64,000 nucleotides of DNA, taken from positions 1,793,614 to 1,857,613 of the forward strand of contig JAJEKV010000031.1 in assembly GCA_021234155.1 (NCBI GenBank). The letters are read 5' to 3'. The DNA is from Isoetes taiwanensis. Taxonomy: Eukaryota; Streptophyta; Lycopodiopsida; Isoetales; Isoetaceae. Of this stretch, positions 44,110 to 53,592 are shown piece by piece; the stretch's first letter is position 1; every line of letters begins with the position of its first letter. Under the pieces are notes generated by a model. That model did no database searches and was not told the DNA's origin. It saw only the letters and a list, made by a program, of their open reading frames with translations. The translations under genes were made by a program, and so were the position numbers.

Positions 44110-46068
44110 TTAATGGAATATATTACATTTAAAATAGGGCACATAGAATAAAATGTTTAACTTTTGGAACGTAAATTTTAAATATCCAAAGGAACATCCT
44201 TTGCGGTGTATTTCCTCATCGATTCCCGAACCTTGAGAGACTTAGGCTTAGTAGCTTGTAGATTTTCCTCAGACTCGGCCGGACCTTCAACCTGTGTGAC
44301 CTTAAGTGGATCTTCGACAGGAATCAATTCAACATAGTCGGCTTGATCGTCAGTGTTCCCGGTAAGAGGAGGCACAGGCTCGAGCGAGGAGAAGGCCTAA
44401 CACCATCCTTATCCTTGATCCCAAGTTCCCGTTTTTTTCGTCCAAGCAAGGCGTGTAAGGAACCGACCGCGTGATTTGATGTATGCTACTACATCTGCGT
44501 CGACGTCAATGGCTACGCAGTTGCGGCCCTTCTGTAATGCACAAGCCAACGTGGTGCCAGATCCTGAAAATGCGTCAACGACCCAATCTCCAGGTTGCGA
44601 GAACATGTCCAGAAGCGTGTTAATTAGTCTCTGAGGCTTCTGGTAGGGATTGACAATGCGTCCCTGGTGAACTGGGTCTGTAAGCTTTTGTAAGACTGCT
44701 GGGCATTGAAACGCATTGCGAAAATCCATGCCAGTAGTGTTATAGTGCATTTGGCTTCTCTGCCCAGATATGCTATGGTAGCCTATGTGAATCTGCTCCC
44801 ACACGTTGACAAGTCTAGCACCACCACCTCCCCTAATATTCGTCTTTAACCTGCAAAGAAAGGAAACACTTTTGTATTCGCTATGCCCGCATGGAGAAAA
44901 CAACTAGACACTCATATGGCAGCCTCGTAACCAGCCTTGCAGTGGGTCTTCATAGCCGCTTGCACCATACCGGCCTGGTTAGTGGAGTGGAAGACGACAA
45001 TCCTCCAGAGAGGAGCATTGTTTATCTTAACAAACCTTCCCAAAAAAGAATCAAACTCGGCGTACGTAAATGGTGAGTCATCACCATGGTTTTGTCGAAC
45101 AACTTAAACCCCGTAAGGTATGTCGACCGTGCACAAGGAATAGTTGCCAGGTTTCAAAGTGTGGTCAAGTTTGACACAATTCCCACGATACACCTGATAA
45201 ACACAATTCTGGCCAAACATATCAAATCTTTCAAACTCGGAAGGCACCAAACTCTGTTCAGCTTCTTGAGACTTTTTCAGCTTTGACCGCTCCTCCTTAG
45301 CTAGCCGGACAATGTTCAAAAAGCCAGGTGGCATGGGGTCTTTCTTTTTCTGAAAGCCGAAACAATTTGTAAAAACAATTTGTAAGAAACAAAAACGATT
45401 GAGGGCTCCCCCCTCAATCACATGCTATGCGCGCGATAAAGCAGTACAAAAACGAATACCTTAACTCAAGCAGCAAGGAGGAGAAAGAAATGACATACCC
45501 AGTTGGTAAAGTTGGTGGCATATTGATTTATTTTTCCGTCTGAGGACCACGTGGGGTATAATTCCCGCACCTTCTCCCAGTTGTCGCAATTGAGGTGAAC
45601 CATTAGGCTATTCTTGCGGCCAGTGCACAATCTTTTTGGTACGCAAACGTTCCAAGAGGTTAATAACAAACATTGGAAAAAAGCGTGAGTGTGTAATGTA
45701 GGCTTCTTGTTTAAATTCTTTACGCATCTCTTCCAGAGTGAACTGTTTATCAACAACCTTTTGCGGGACCTCACAAACTTTGTCAACATTTTTTTAGGCC
45801 TTGCATTTCACGCCCGAGCCATTATACCCATATCCTTTTGCTTTATGGAATCATTTTTCTTCCTCTTGGAATCCGTTGACTTGCCTTTAGTTTTAAAGTG
45901 CCCTCGAGAGAACATGTCAAAATTTTTTTCTTGTAGCTCCCGGACCTAACATAGAAAACAACAAGCATGTTAAAAAATATTTAAGAGCCATGCGCCGCGA
46001 TAGCCAAAGGCGAAAGGTAGAAGAAAATACTTACACGTCCATGCCGGGAAAGCTAACTGAAAATAATT

Positions 46069-47119
46069 ATCATTCTAGAATGGGACTCGCAAAGAAACCA
46101 ACAAACCGCCTAGATAGATAGGCTTCTCATTCATCTCGGTGAGATTTTCTACAATGGTGATACGATTGGGTAGCCGCACACATCGCGAACTACCCACGAA
46201 AAAAATAAAGGAAAAATCCAATTATATCATTTGAACCCCAAAAAATACAATGCTAATAGATGAGTGATCGATGTACTGTAAAAGCTTATCAACGGATTAA
46301 AAACCCCGCCCTTCGGTTTTCGAGGAAAACCCTAGTGATAAGCCTTGACGCAAGGGGCTTAGACAAACGTAAGGCATAGAATCGCCCCAAAACCCCCCGC
46401 ATGGAGAAGTCAAAACAGATGCCGCCGCCAACCAGCACAATCGCATCACCAACACAACAAACGAGAAAACATACCGAGAATAGCATCACCCAAATGGTGG
46501 AAAAAAAGCATCACCCAAATGGGTGAAAAATATGATAAAATGTAACTTGTACAAAATATAATAAACAAAGAAGGGGGGAGGGTGGGTTCAAGAGAATAAG
46601 GTACTTTCGAGAGAAGAGGAAGCGCCGATGAGTCGTGGATGCGTAAACGCCGCCGAAATAGTCGAATTCCCAACCAACGGGCATGCGCCGCCGCATGCAT
46701 GCATGATATGCATGCTCGTCCCCATTCTAGAATGGCGATCCGATGTCTCGGATCGATGCGATTCTAGAATGGGACTCGCAAGAAACCAACAAACCGCCCG
46801 ACTACCAGAGAACTTCCTTACAAACTAGGATCGAGGATGAAGGTCACAGGACGAGGCCAAAGGCCGGTAAAGGATAGCAAGAAAGATACGCCAAATTGGC
46901 TAAACCAGGCAGGAAGAAGCCCCTCCCCTACCTGGAAACAATTCAAGAGAATAAGGTACTGCTGAGAGAAGAGGAAGCGCCGATGAGTCGTGGATGCAGA
47001 AACGCGTCTGAAATAGTCGAATTCCCAACCAGAACGGGCATGCGCCACCCGCATGCATGCATGACATGCATGCTCGTCCCATTCTAGAATGGCGATCCGA
47101 TGTCTCGGATCGATGCGAT
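46069..47119. repeat. Repeat cluster inserted in a methyltransferase intron
   Basis: It begins with a second copy of the CATTCTAGAATG repeat (46069-46213; see 26688). A 46585-46770 block is duplicated at 46945-47119, sharing CAAGAGAATAAGGTACT, GAAGCGCCGATGAGTCGTGG, GCATGCATGCATGA and GGCGATCCGATGTCTCGGAT. A partial CATTCTAGAATG-type start follows at 46763. Minus-strand frames running through it are intron, not coding. Confidence 0.65.
46285..46342 (-). other. LINE-C-type 3' fold, third copy
   Basis: On the minus strand, CTTATCA pairs with TGATAAG around GGTTTTCCTCGAAAACC and GGGGTTTTTAATCC. The outer stem differs in sequence from the copy at 40787-40857 but still pairs, which supports a conserved structure. 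Confidence 0.5.
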
Positions 47120-48691
47120 ATTTTACAAGAGATGCTCTGGCATCTGAGGTGGAGTAAGTTAGGCAGCACTCAGTAGCGCACTGTTCTTTTAAGGCCTGGT
47201 CATCCTTAATATCTTTCTCACCTTGGTGCTCTGAACGGAAGAGTTCATATTCCTTGTGCATGAATTTAATTTTATCTGTGAAGCTCATACTCATCCGATA
47301 CTCATTGTCCACATTGTGGCTCATTGCAAGCAGCTTTGCCTCTGAGTCAGTGACACCCACGTAAACAAAGGCAAAGATTTGTGAGAAGCAGTGCTCCTTT
47401 GTTTCCTTGTATAGCTGTCTTCTTGCCTTGAAACTGTGGGTGCCCCCTAAAACATAGTATTTGTAGTTCTCATCCTCTTCCTTAACAAACAACTCCTTAT
47501 CATTGCACTGGGCAGGATCAACTATACAAATATGAGGAGTTGTTGCTGCATTCGGCCTGTCTCTTATTCTTTCTTTCAGTGCAGTCAAGTGGCCGCTGTA
47601 AATTTTACGGACCTGCAATTGTCTTACACCTTGCTCGTCCTTAGGTGCAAGCTTCACACAGTCTATAGAGAGATGCATGATGCCGGGTACACGACATCTC
47701 AGCCCGATTTCCTCGAGCTTCTTAGATGCCATGTCCTTCTCCTTGCTTGCTATCTTCGTGCCCGGTCCTGACGGCAAAGCTTGCTTAAGGGCCTTCCTGG
47801 CAGCTTTTGAGAGCGGAGGCTCGGTGGTTGTAACCAGGCCAGCCTTGTAGTAATTTCTTTTTCCTTTCTTTTTAGGTGGCTCCTCCTCTTCCTCCTCTAC
47901 ATCCTCCTCTACATCCTCCTCTACATCCTCCTCTTCGATTTCCTCTACTTCTTCCTCCTCTTCCACATCTTCGACAAGTTGCAAAGTGGCGCTCCCCGTT
48001 GCTTTAGAAAGGGTAAGTTTTGGAACAGAGGGCATTGCATCTTTCAATAATTTAGGAACAGAGGCACTAGAAGTTAAAATAGGATCCTTGCACAATAGCA
48101 GGTCCTTCAAAATGGTGACAAGATCCTGGAAAGAAACATTCCATTAGCGCAAGAAGAACATTAAAGTTTCTTAGGCTATGCGCGCATAGACAATACTTAC
48201 AATTTTTGCTTTCATTCGGGCCTGAATGTAACCCTGCATGTCCTCGGGAGATGACAGACTGAGCTTAAAGAAATAGGGGTCCACCGAGTAAACATGTTGA
48301 GCCCCCTTAGTCGTTGTGGTGCAGTTAATATGAAACATACCGAAGAGCTCGGTATCTATTAACCTGCCACATCTCTTGAAGCTATCCAACTCTTTGGATT
48401 CTTTACCAAAACTGTCACAAATGTACAGATACAAAAAATGGGCCGTCACAGGCTCACCAGTTCCTCTTACAAGTAGCCACTGCTGGTCCTTACAGAAATA
48501 GGAACCGTCCTCAGTGATCATGAATGGTGTAGGTGCATCACCCTTCGGTTGATTCTTATCCTTTGTCGGCTTCCTCTTCTTGGCAGCCTTGTGGGAGGAG
48601 CCTGCTTCAGGATTTTTCTTGGTTCTACAGGACAGAAAAAACATATTAAAAGACTGCTAGAAAATGCACAAGCAGATCTAACATTGGAAAG

Positions 48692-48873
48692 GCCTATGCG
48701 CGCATAGACAACCGCAAGTGAAAAACATTATGCCTATGCGCGCATAGACAAGGGTTGCTAAAAATGTTGGTGCCTATGCGCGCATAGACAATACAAGAAG
48801 AGAAAAACAATATGCCTGTGCGCGCAAAAACAATAATAAGAAAAAAGACAGAATGCCTATGCGCGCATAGACT
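48692..48873. promoter_or_regulatory. Five-copy palindrome array, 40-42 bp spacing
   Basis: GCCTATGCGCGCATAGACA or close variants start at 48692, 48732, 48772, 48814 and 48855, so intervals are 40, 40, 42 and 41 bp. Spacers are unrelated. The array lies in intron 1 of the ParB-methyltransferase gene. Spacing near four helical turns would put bound proteins on one face of the DNA. Confidence 0.8.
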
Positions 48874-49063
48874 ATGAAAGAAAAAAACACTAAATGCTAC
48901 TGCCCAAGAAGAAATTCGGCAAACAAGATGTCCAAAAAGCTAAAAATCAACTATCTTCGACTCTAACCAAAAGTCCCTAAACGGGCTACATTTGGTATAA
49001 AATTTCTAACAAGTACTGTAAACTGCTACTGGCTGAGATGTTTACGTACCTTCCACCTGTCAT

Positions 49064-49494
49064 GTTTGGCGACGCTATGCAGAAGTCTATGGAGATGCTA
49101 CAGTTCGAAACGGAAGAGCAAATTTCTAGGCGGAGGTCGAGCGCCTTGGAGTATCGTCTGTATGTGCAAATGCCTCCATATGTTTTCGTATTTATATTGT
49201 GTTAGGTACTTTGCTTTTCGTCTATGAATTCTTGCATACACATCTAGTTTTGGTTGCAGGCATTGGCTTGTGGAGATAATGTCTAATATTTTGTAATGTT
49301 TCTTGGTTGTGTGGCATCTACTTTTCGTATTGAAGTATGCGCACAGACATATTTTATCCCTGTCTATGCGCGCATGGGCAACTAACTATATATTACGTTT
49401 GTAACTGCTTTTCTATGCGCGCATGGGCATGTAGTTTGCAGGTTTGAAGGGAGAGGGTTTAATGGCTGAAACAAGTCACTCTTCCTTGTGCAGC
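49064..49494. promoter_or_regulatory. Shared promoter between the two inner-transposon genes
   Basis: The 431 bp separate the two start codons (49063 minus, 49495 plus). Three copies of the palindrome or half-matching forms lie at 49335-49349, 49361-49380 and 49411-49430. A protein binding them could regulate both genes at once. Confidence 0.55.
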
Positions 49495-52400
49495 AATGGA
49501 GAGCGACGACGAAGACGTTTTTACTTCAAGTCCTCCTGTTAATGTGGCAATATTGACTCGTGGTCGTTACAACACACCCACACCCGCAAGAGGGTGACGA
49601 TGAAGAACACTGCGATCGCTTCTCCCGGATGCTACCTCCTCCACACCATCTCCCTCCCCTTTACACCTACTGCGTGTGTCTACCTCTTTTCAAACTCCAT
49701 CTCCAAAACACGTTTTACAGCATTCGTCCGTTTTCAAAACACCCTCCCCCCCCGCCACAATCACGAAGTATCTTCTCCTCTTCCCCTACTCAACGTACTC
49801 ACTCTATTTTTGATACTCCTTCACCTCTCCAGGAACTACACGAATCGTTGCAATATATTATAGATTCTCGGAGAGGCGTGTCTTTAACGTCTTCTTGGCC
49901 CTTCTTTAACGAAAGGGCTTCGAGGAAGACCTTCAAGTTCAAGAGAAAGTCGAGAACATTATTTTGGCCGACGGACACAGCACTTCCGTTGAGGGCGACA
50001 AGGCTGATGACCCCATGTTTGAAGGCGCAGTATTCTGCACTCTGAAAGACCTACCACGAACCATTAATTTCCGTAATAAAAGTCCTGCGGTGAAAAACCC
50101 GTCTGGCCCGGTCGCGAAAAGATTTAAGAGGGATCCCACAAGAAAAGCTTTTAGAACCGTTATCGCGAAGCGATTGATGGGACCGTCTTACATGAGAAAA
50201 ACCGAGGAGACCAATTGCTTTGTAAAAAAAAATGCTTACAGGCCTTTACATTTTCGTGTTTAAGGAACATAAGACAACGGTTTTTGTCAATGTCGAAAGG
50301 TGATCAAGAGTTGTACTTGGCATACAGTGTAAGGCCTGAAGTTGGAGACAATTTTTCATACTATGTTTCGAGCAACACAGTGTGCCAACTTGCTTTTAAA
50401 AGAATACATGCCATTGGAAGTCGTCGCATGTCAAGAGTGCAAAAGAGGTTAGACAGGAATCCGTGCATTGATGACTATTCACACCCAAAGAAAGTTGTTC
50501 AGATGTAATTTGCTAGAAGCAAAAGCTTGGCTGGTAGGTTTCTTTTTGACTCTAACCGTGAGCGACTTCCAAACAAATCCGTATATCATCCGACCAGACG
50601 GTATTACTAAGAAGGAAGTCTACAAAGATGTACAAGGATCTTTTCCAGAGTTCAAGTCGGTTCATATCCTATTCCTACTTCTTGAGGTTGTGGAAGCAAG
50701 AATTTAATCTTGTTAGGATTCCGAAGAGGCACAGATTTTTGGTGTGTACTAGCTGCTCCACATTAAAGGAAAAAGCGATCAATGGCAAAGGATATTCTAG
50801 AAAAAAAGTACATCCCTTTAGCCTAATCCCTTCTAGAAGTAGCACGACTAGAGACATTGTCTTATCGCGCCATAGCACGGCTATTTAGTCTTGAGTTTGT
50901 CTATAATGCGCATAGCGTGTCTTTTAATCTTGTAGTACTCGCACAACATGTCTCTTCAATCTTGTAGCTTCCCTTCCCCGGTAGGCTCTGCCTTTCTGGC
51001 GCGCAAGATAGCGCCTACAAAAAGCTTGCGCCTACGGGAGCCTTACTTGTTGCTTCAAAGGTAATCGACAAGCTTTGCCTATGAGCGCATAGCACGGCTA
51101 CAAAAGCTTAGCTACAGTTCTGTGGAGCCTTACTGTTGCTTCAAGGTACTGACAAGCTTTGCCTATGCACGCATAGCACGGCTACAAAAGCTTAGTCAAG
51201 CGCCTACGGAGCCTTACTATTGCTTCAAAGAATGCGACTAATGTCTTAATTGCGATCGGATAACTCAAGAGTTGCAAGTTCATAGAGAGGCTCAAGCCTT
51301 GGAGAGAAAGAAGCTAGCAAAACATAGAAAGAAATCTTTGGAGAGGCCACTCGAATATATGTCTGTGGTGGTAGACGGCATGGACCAAAAGAAGACCTCA
51401 CTTCCCATTTTGTAAATGTTCCAAAGGATTTAGATGAATCCGATTTTTTGAGGCTTCATTTGGTTGGGGCGATGATCTTTCATGGTGTTGTATAGTGCAG
51501 AGTATTTTTGACCTATCCAAATATACACAGCGATCCTAACCTCACGGTGACAATACTAAATAAGATTTTGCTGGCAAAGGAGAAGCTGCCTCCAGTGTTG
51601 TACTTTACGGTTAGACAATACTACTAGAGAAAATAAAAACCAAGTTTTATTTGCTTATTGCGCAATGCTGGTCGAGCTGGGTATCTTCCGAAAGGTCAAG
51701 GTTGGTTTCTTACTTGTGGGACACACCCATGATCGATAGACCAAATGTTCGCCAGATTTTTCTCAGGCGGTTCTGCGAGGAAAAAAGCATTTTGTCTACA
51801 CTCCTTGTGCAGTGTGATTGAGCAAGCTTACAATCCGACTCCAGTTGTCGAAGTGCTTAGCGAGACTTTTGATTTTCGTGAGTTTGTTTTCCAGCGTCAT
51901 GGTGATACAGGTCCTGCTATCCATAAGTTGAATAATTTGACATTTCAACATCATGTAAATATTTTTCTCAAGGACGGCACAACTTCAAGGGAAGTACTTT
52001 GTCATCTCCCAAACTTGGCAGCCTGAGGCAGGCCTACAATATTTAAAATATGTTCCTGAAACTAAGGTAATGAGAAGGGCTATTCAGCAGCCACTGAAAA
52101 GTGCCGTAGACTACACAGAAAAGAACAAGGACAAAAATCCCTTCGTCTCACTGGCCAGCATGGAGAAAAGTATAAGGTCAGGTTTTAAGTACTTCAGTGA
52201 GGAGGACAAAGGCTGGTGGGAGAATTTCTTTTCAATAATGCAGGATGTAACTAAATCCCTCAACAGCATCTCCCTGGAAGTTGCTTTTTGTTGGCCTGGT
52301 ACTCAAGTTCATCCCCTTGTTGAGGCAGACCAAGGAATTGCAAAGGGTTCCGTGTTCTCGCAGATCAAGTCAACAAGGAACCCGATCGTGTAATGTACCT

Positions 52401-52973
52401 CGGTAGGCGTGCCTTGAAAAGAACCAAGGCCAAACTCGAAAAAACTTGCGGATTTGGTTAAGGGGATGCTTATAGTCGTACCTTCGAATCGATGATGACG
52501 AAGAGCGTCCTTTCTGGATTGCGCGGGTTAAGGACATTGTACTCAAAGACAATCTCCCTTCAGTAGTGAAAGTTCACTGGTACGCCACTAAGGATACAGA
52601 TCCTTTTGCTGGTCGGTATGATCCCCTCGTGATAATTTCTTTCAAGAAGGGCCTAAAAGCGATGAATAAGAATCACATGGACAATGCGGACCTGAAACGA
52701 AACTCAAGTGCTTTGGCTTATGATTTTACACTCAAGGTTGATAACAGGCTACGTGCGACAACAGTTAACTTACTGAAGTCTTTCTGCGAAGATAGTTCAG
52801 ACGAAGGTTCCCAGGATGAGGACAGTGTTCCAGCGGTTAGCTCTTCGACCACTTCAAGTGACAATGAGGAGAGTGGCAACGAGGACAGTACTGGTGACGA
52901 GTCTGAAGGAGTTGACGAGTATAACGACATTCCTAATCCTGCTCTTCTCAAAGGCCGTAAACTTCTTGTATAA
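49495..52973 (+). pseudogene. DUF7869-like transposase gene
   Basis: It begins MESDDEDVFTSSPPVNVAIL at 49495. Fragments in shifted frames then follow family order: DLPRTINFRNKSP and MGPSYMRKTEETNCF, a part with VCQLAFKRIHAIGSRRMSRV, then PEFKSVSYSYFLRLWKQEF and RFLVCTSCSTLKEK. After a likely intron (about 50885-51240) come YMSVVVDGMDQKK and the core LDNTTRENKNQVLFAY, LVELGIFRKVKVGFLLVGHT and HTHD with a DQMFARF-type block. The C-terminus has FWIARVKDIVLKDN, VHWYATKDTDPFAGRYDPL and an acidic Ser-rich tail. Single-base indels at 51610 and 51735 and other breaks inactivate it. DUF7869 proteins are commonly transposon-encoded; catalytic function is not proven. Confidence 0.7.
51038..51235 (+). 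repeat. ~85-bp tandem repeats with embedded palindromes
   Basis: GAGCCTTACT starts units at 51038, 51125 and 51209. The first two full units each include CAAGCTTTGCCTATG and GCATAGCACGGCTACAAAAG, i.e. one palindrome copy per unit. They sit in the probable intron of the transposase gene. Confidence 0.75.
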
Positions 52974-53148
52974 TCTAAATGTGGGCACATCGTTACCTCC
53001 TAGTTTTGGCTAGAGTTTTTTGTACATGTTGTACATGTTTTGTACATGCTCGCATAGCTTCTTCCAAGTTTATCCATGTTTTTTCATGTCTTGTATAAGC
53101 GCCAAATGCTATCAGACATGTTAGTTATGTCTTGTATGTTTTTCTGTT

Positions 53149-53167
53149 GCCTATGCGCGCATAGCAC
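53149..53167. promoter_or_regulatory. Subterminal palindrome, right side
   Basis: GCCTATGCGCGCATAGCAC keeps the full 14-bp core. It is the last copy before the right end of the inner transposon. Confidence 0.7.
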
Positions 53168-53488
53168 CTTGTGGTTCTTCTTGAGTAATAACAAATAGAT
53201 ACGCCTAGATTTGCCAATCTTGCTTTCATTTCTTGTGAAGATTTTAATGGTTCTTTAATTTTGCTAATTTTCTTGTATTTCCTAGATTTTCTTAAAAGGT
53301 GACTCCAATTTTACAGCTTGTTTGGGTGTCTACAATTCACAAAACAACAAAAGTTTTCTAATTTTGGACCAAAAAAGGGGTGTCACAAATCAAAATTGAG
53401 GGCTGTTTTTTCAATTGACCCCCCAAAAGTGGCAATTTTTAGGTTTTTTTAGGGAATCTTTGAAAGATTCCTTTTTGTGGTGCAAACG

Positions 53489-53522
53489 CAGGTCATTAGT
53501 GCATTTGCTAGGTCACCTTGTT
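53489..53522 (-). repeat. Right terminal inverted repeat, inner transposon
   Basis: Read on the minus strand it begins AACAAGGTGACCTAGCAAAT and matches the left repeat at 33 of 34 bases. GAAAA follows outside, as it does before the left repeat. Confidence 0.93.
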
Positions 53523-53592
53523 GAAAAGTGTAGGATTCCTTGGCCTAAGTAAATGACAATCAAGCCAATAATCATAAATGTCTCAGGCTTAA

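Larger units (their letters stand above)
44178..49063 (-). pseudogene. ParB-like domain fused to an N4/N6 DNA methyltransferase
   Basis: Exons 49063-49050, 48624-48201 and 48125-47127 join in phase into 479 residues beginning MTGGRTKKNP. They hold a Glu-rich stretch (about 197-228) and a ParB/sulfiredoxin-type domain with VLGGTHSFKARRQLYKE (about 371-387) and SHNVDNEYRMSMSF (about 415-428). An exon at 45945 continues in frame (VRELQEKNFDMFSRGHFK), but stops and frameshifts follow near 45812 and 45615. The methyltransferase part has motif IV as DIPYG (45110-45124), then VNPYQKPQRLINTLLDMFSQ and motif I as DAFSGSGTT (44552-44577). This order is that of the beta class, and a D-type motif IV suggests N6-adenine. 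In-frame stops follow DIPYGV and near 44925. A long repeat sits in the intron after 47127. The acidic 44178-44375 frame is probably the C-terminal tail. Enzymes of this fold methylate DNA using S-adenosylmethionine; the role in a eukaryotic transposon is inferred. Confidence 0.75.
43699..53522. mobile_element. Inner DNA transposon with ParB-methyltransferase and DUF7869 genes
   Basis: The 9,824-bp element is bounded by 34-bp inverted repeats that differ at one base. The flanks share GAAAA (43694-43698 and 53523-53527), a possible 5-bp target duplication, though low in complexity. It contains two divergently transcribed genes sharing a 431-bp promoter region: a ParB-like/DNA methyltransferase gene on the minus strand and a DUF7869-like transposase gene on the plus strand. 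A CTATGCGCGCATAG palindrome occurs at least 17 times, only between the ends. Both genes carry frameshifts or stops, so this copy is inactive. The left interior also has a 171-bp tandem repeat. Confidence 0.85.

Noticed and set aside
46034-46055. A possible 22-bp exon between exon 3 and the next exon
   Set aside because: Including it puts the following exon out of frame, while skipping it keeps the frame.
46818-47126. C-terminal extension of the ParB-like frame
   Set aside because: The reading continues into a repeat inserted in the intron; a GTAAAA donor at 47126 and an in-phase exon at 45945 fit better.
48692-48873. Evenly spaced repeats with unique spacers look like a CRISPR array
   Set aside because: Repeats are short (about 19 bp), perfectly palindromic, also scattered singly through the element, and the DNA is eukaryotic with introns. 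No cas genes are present.
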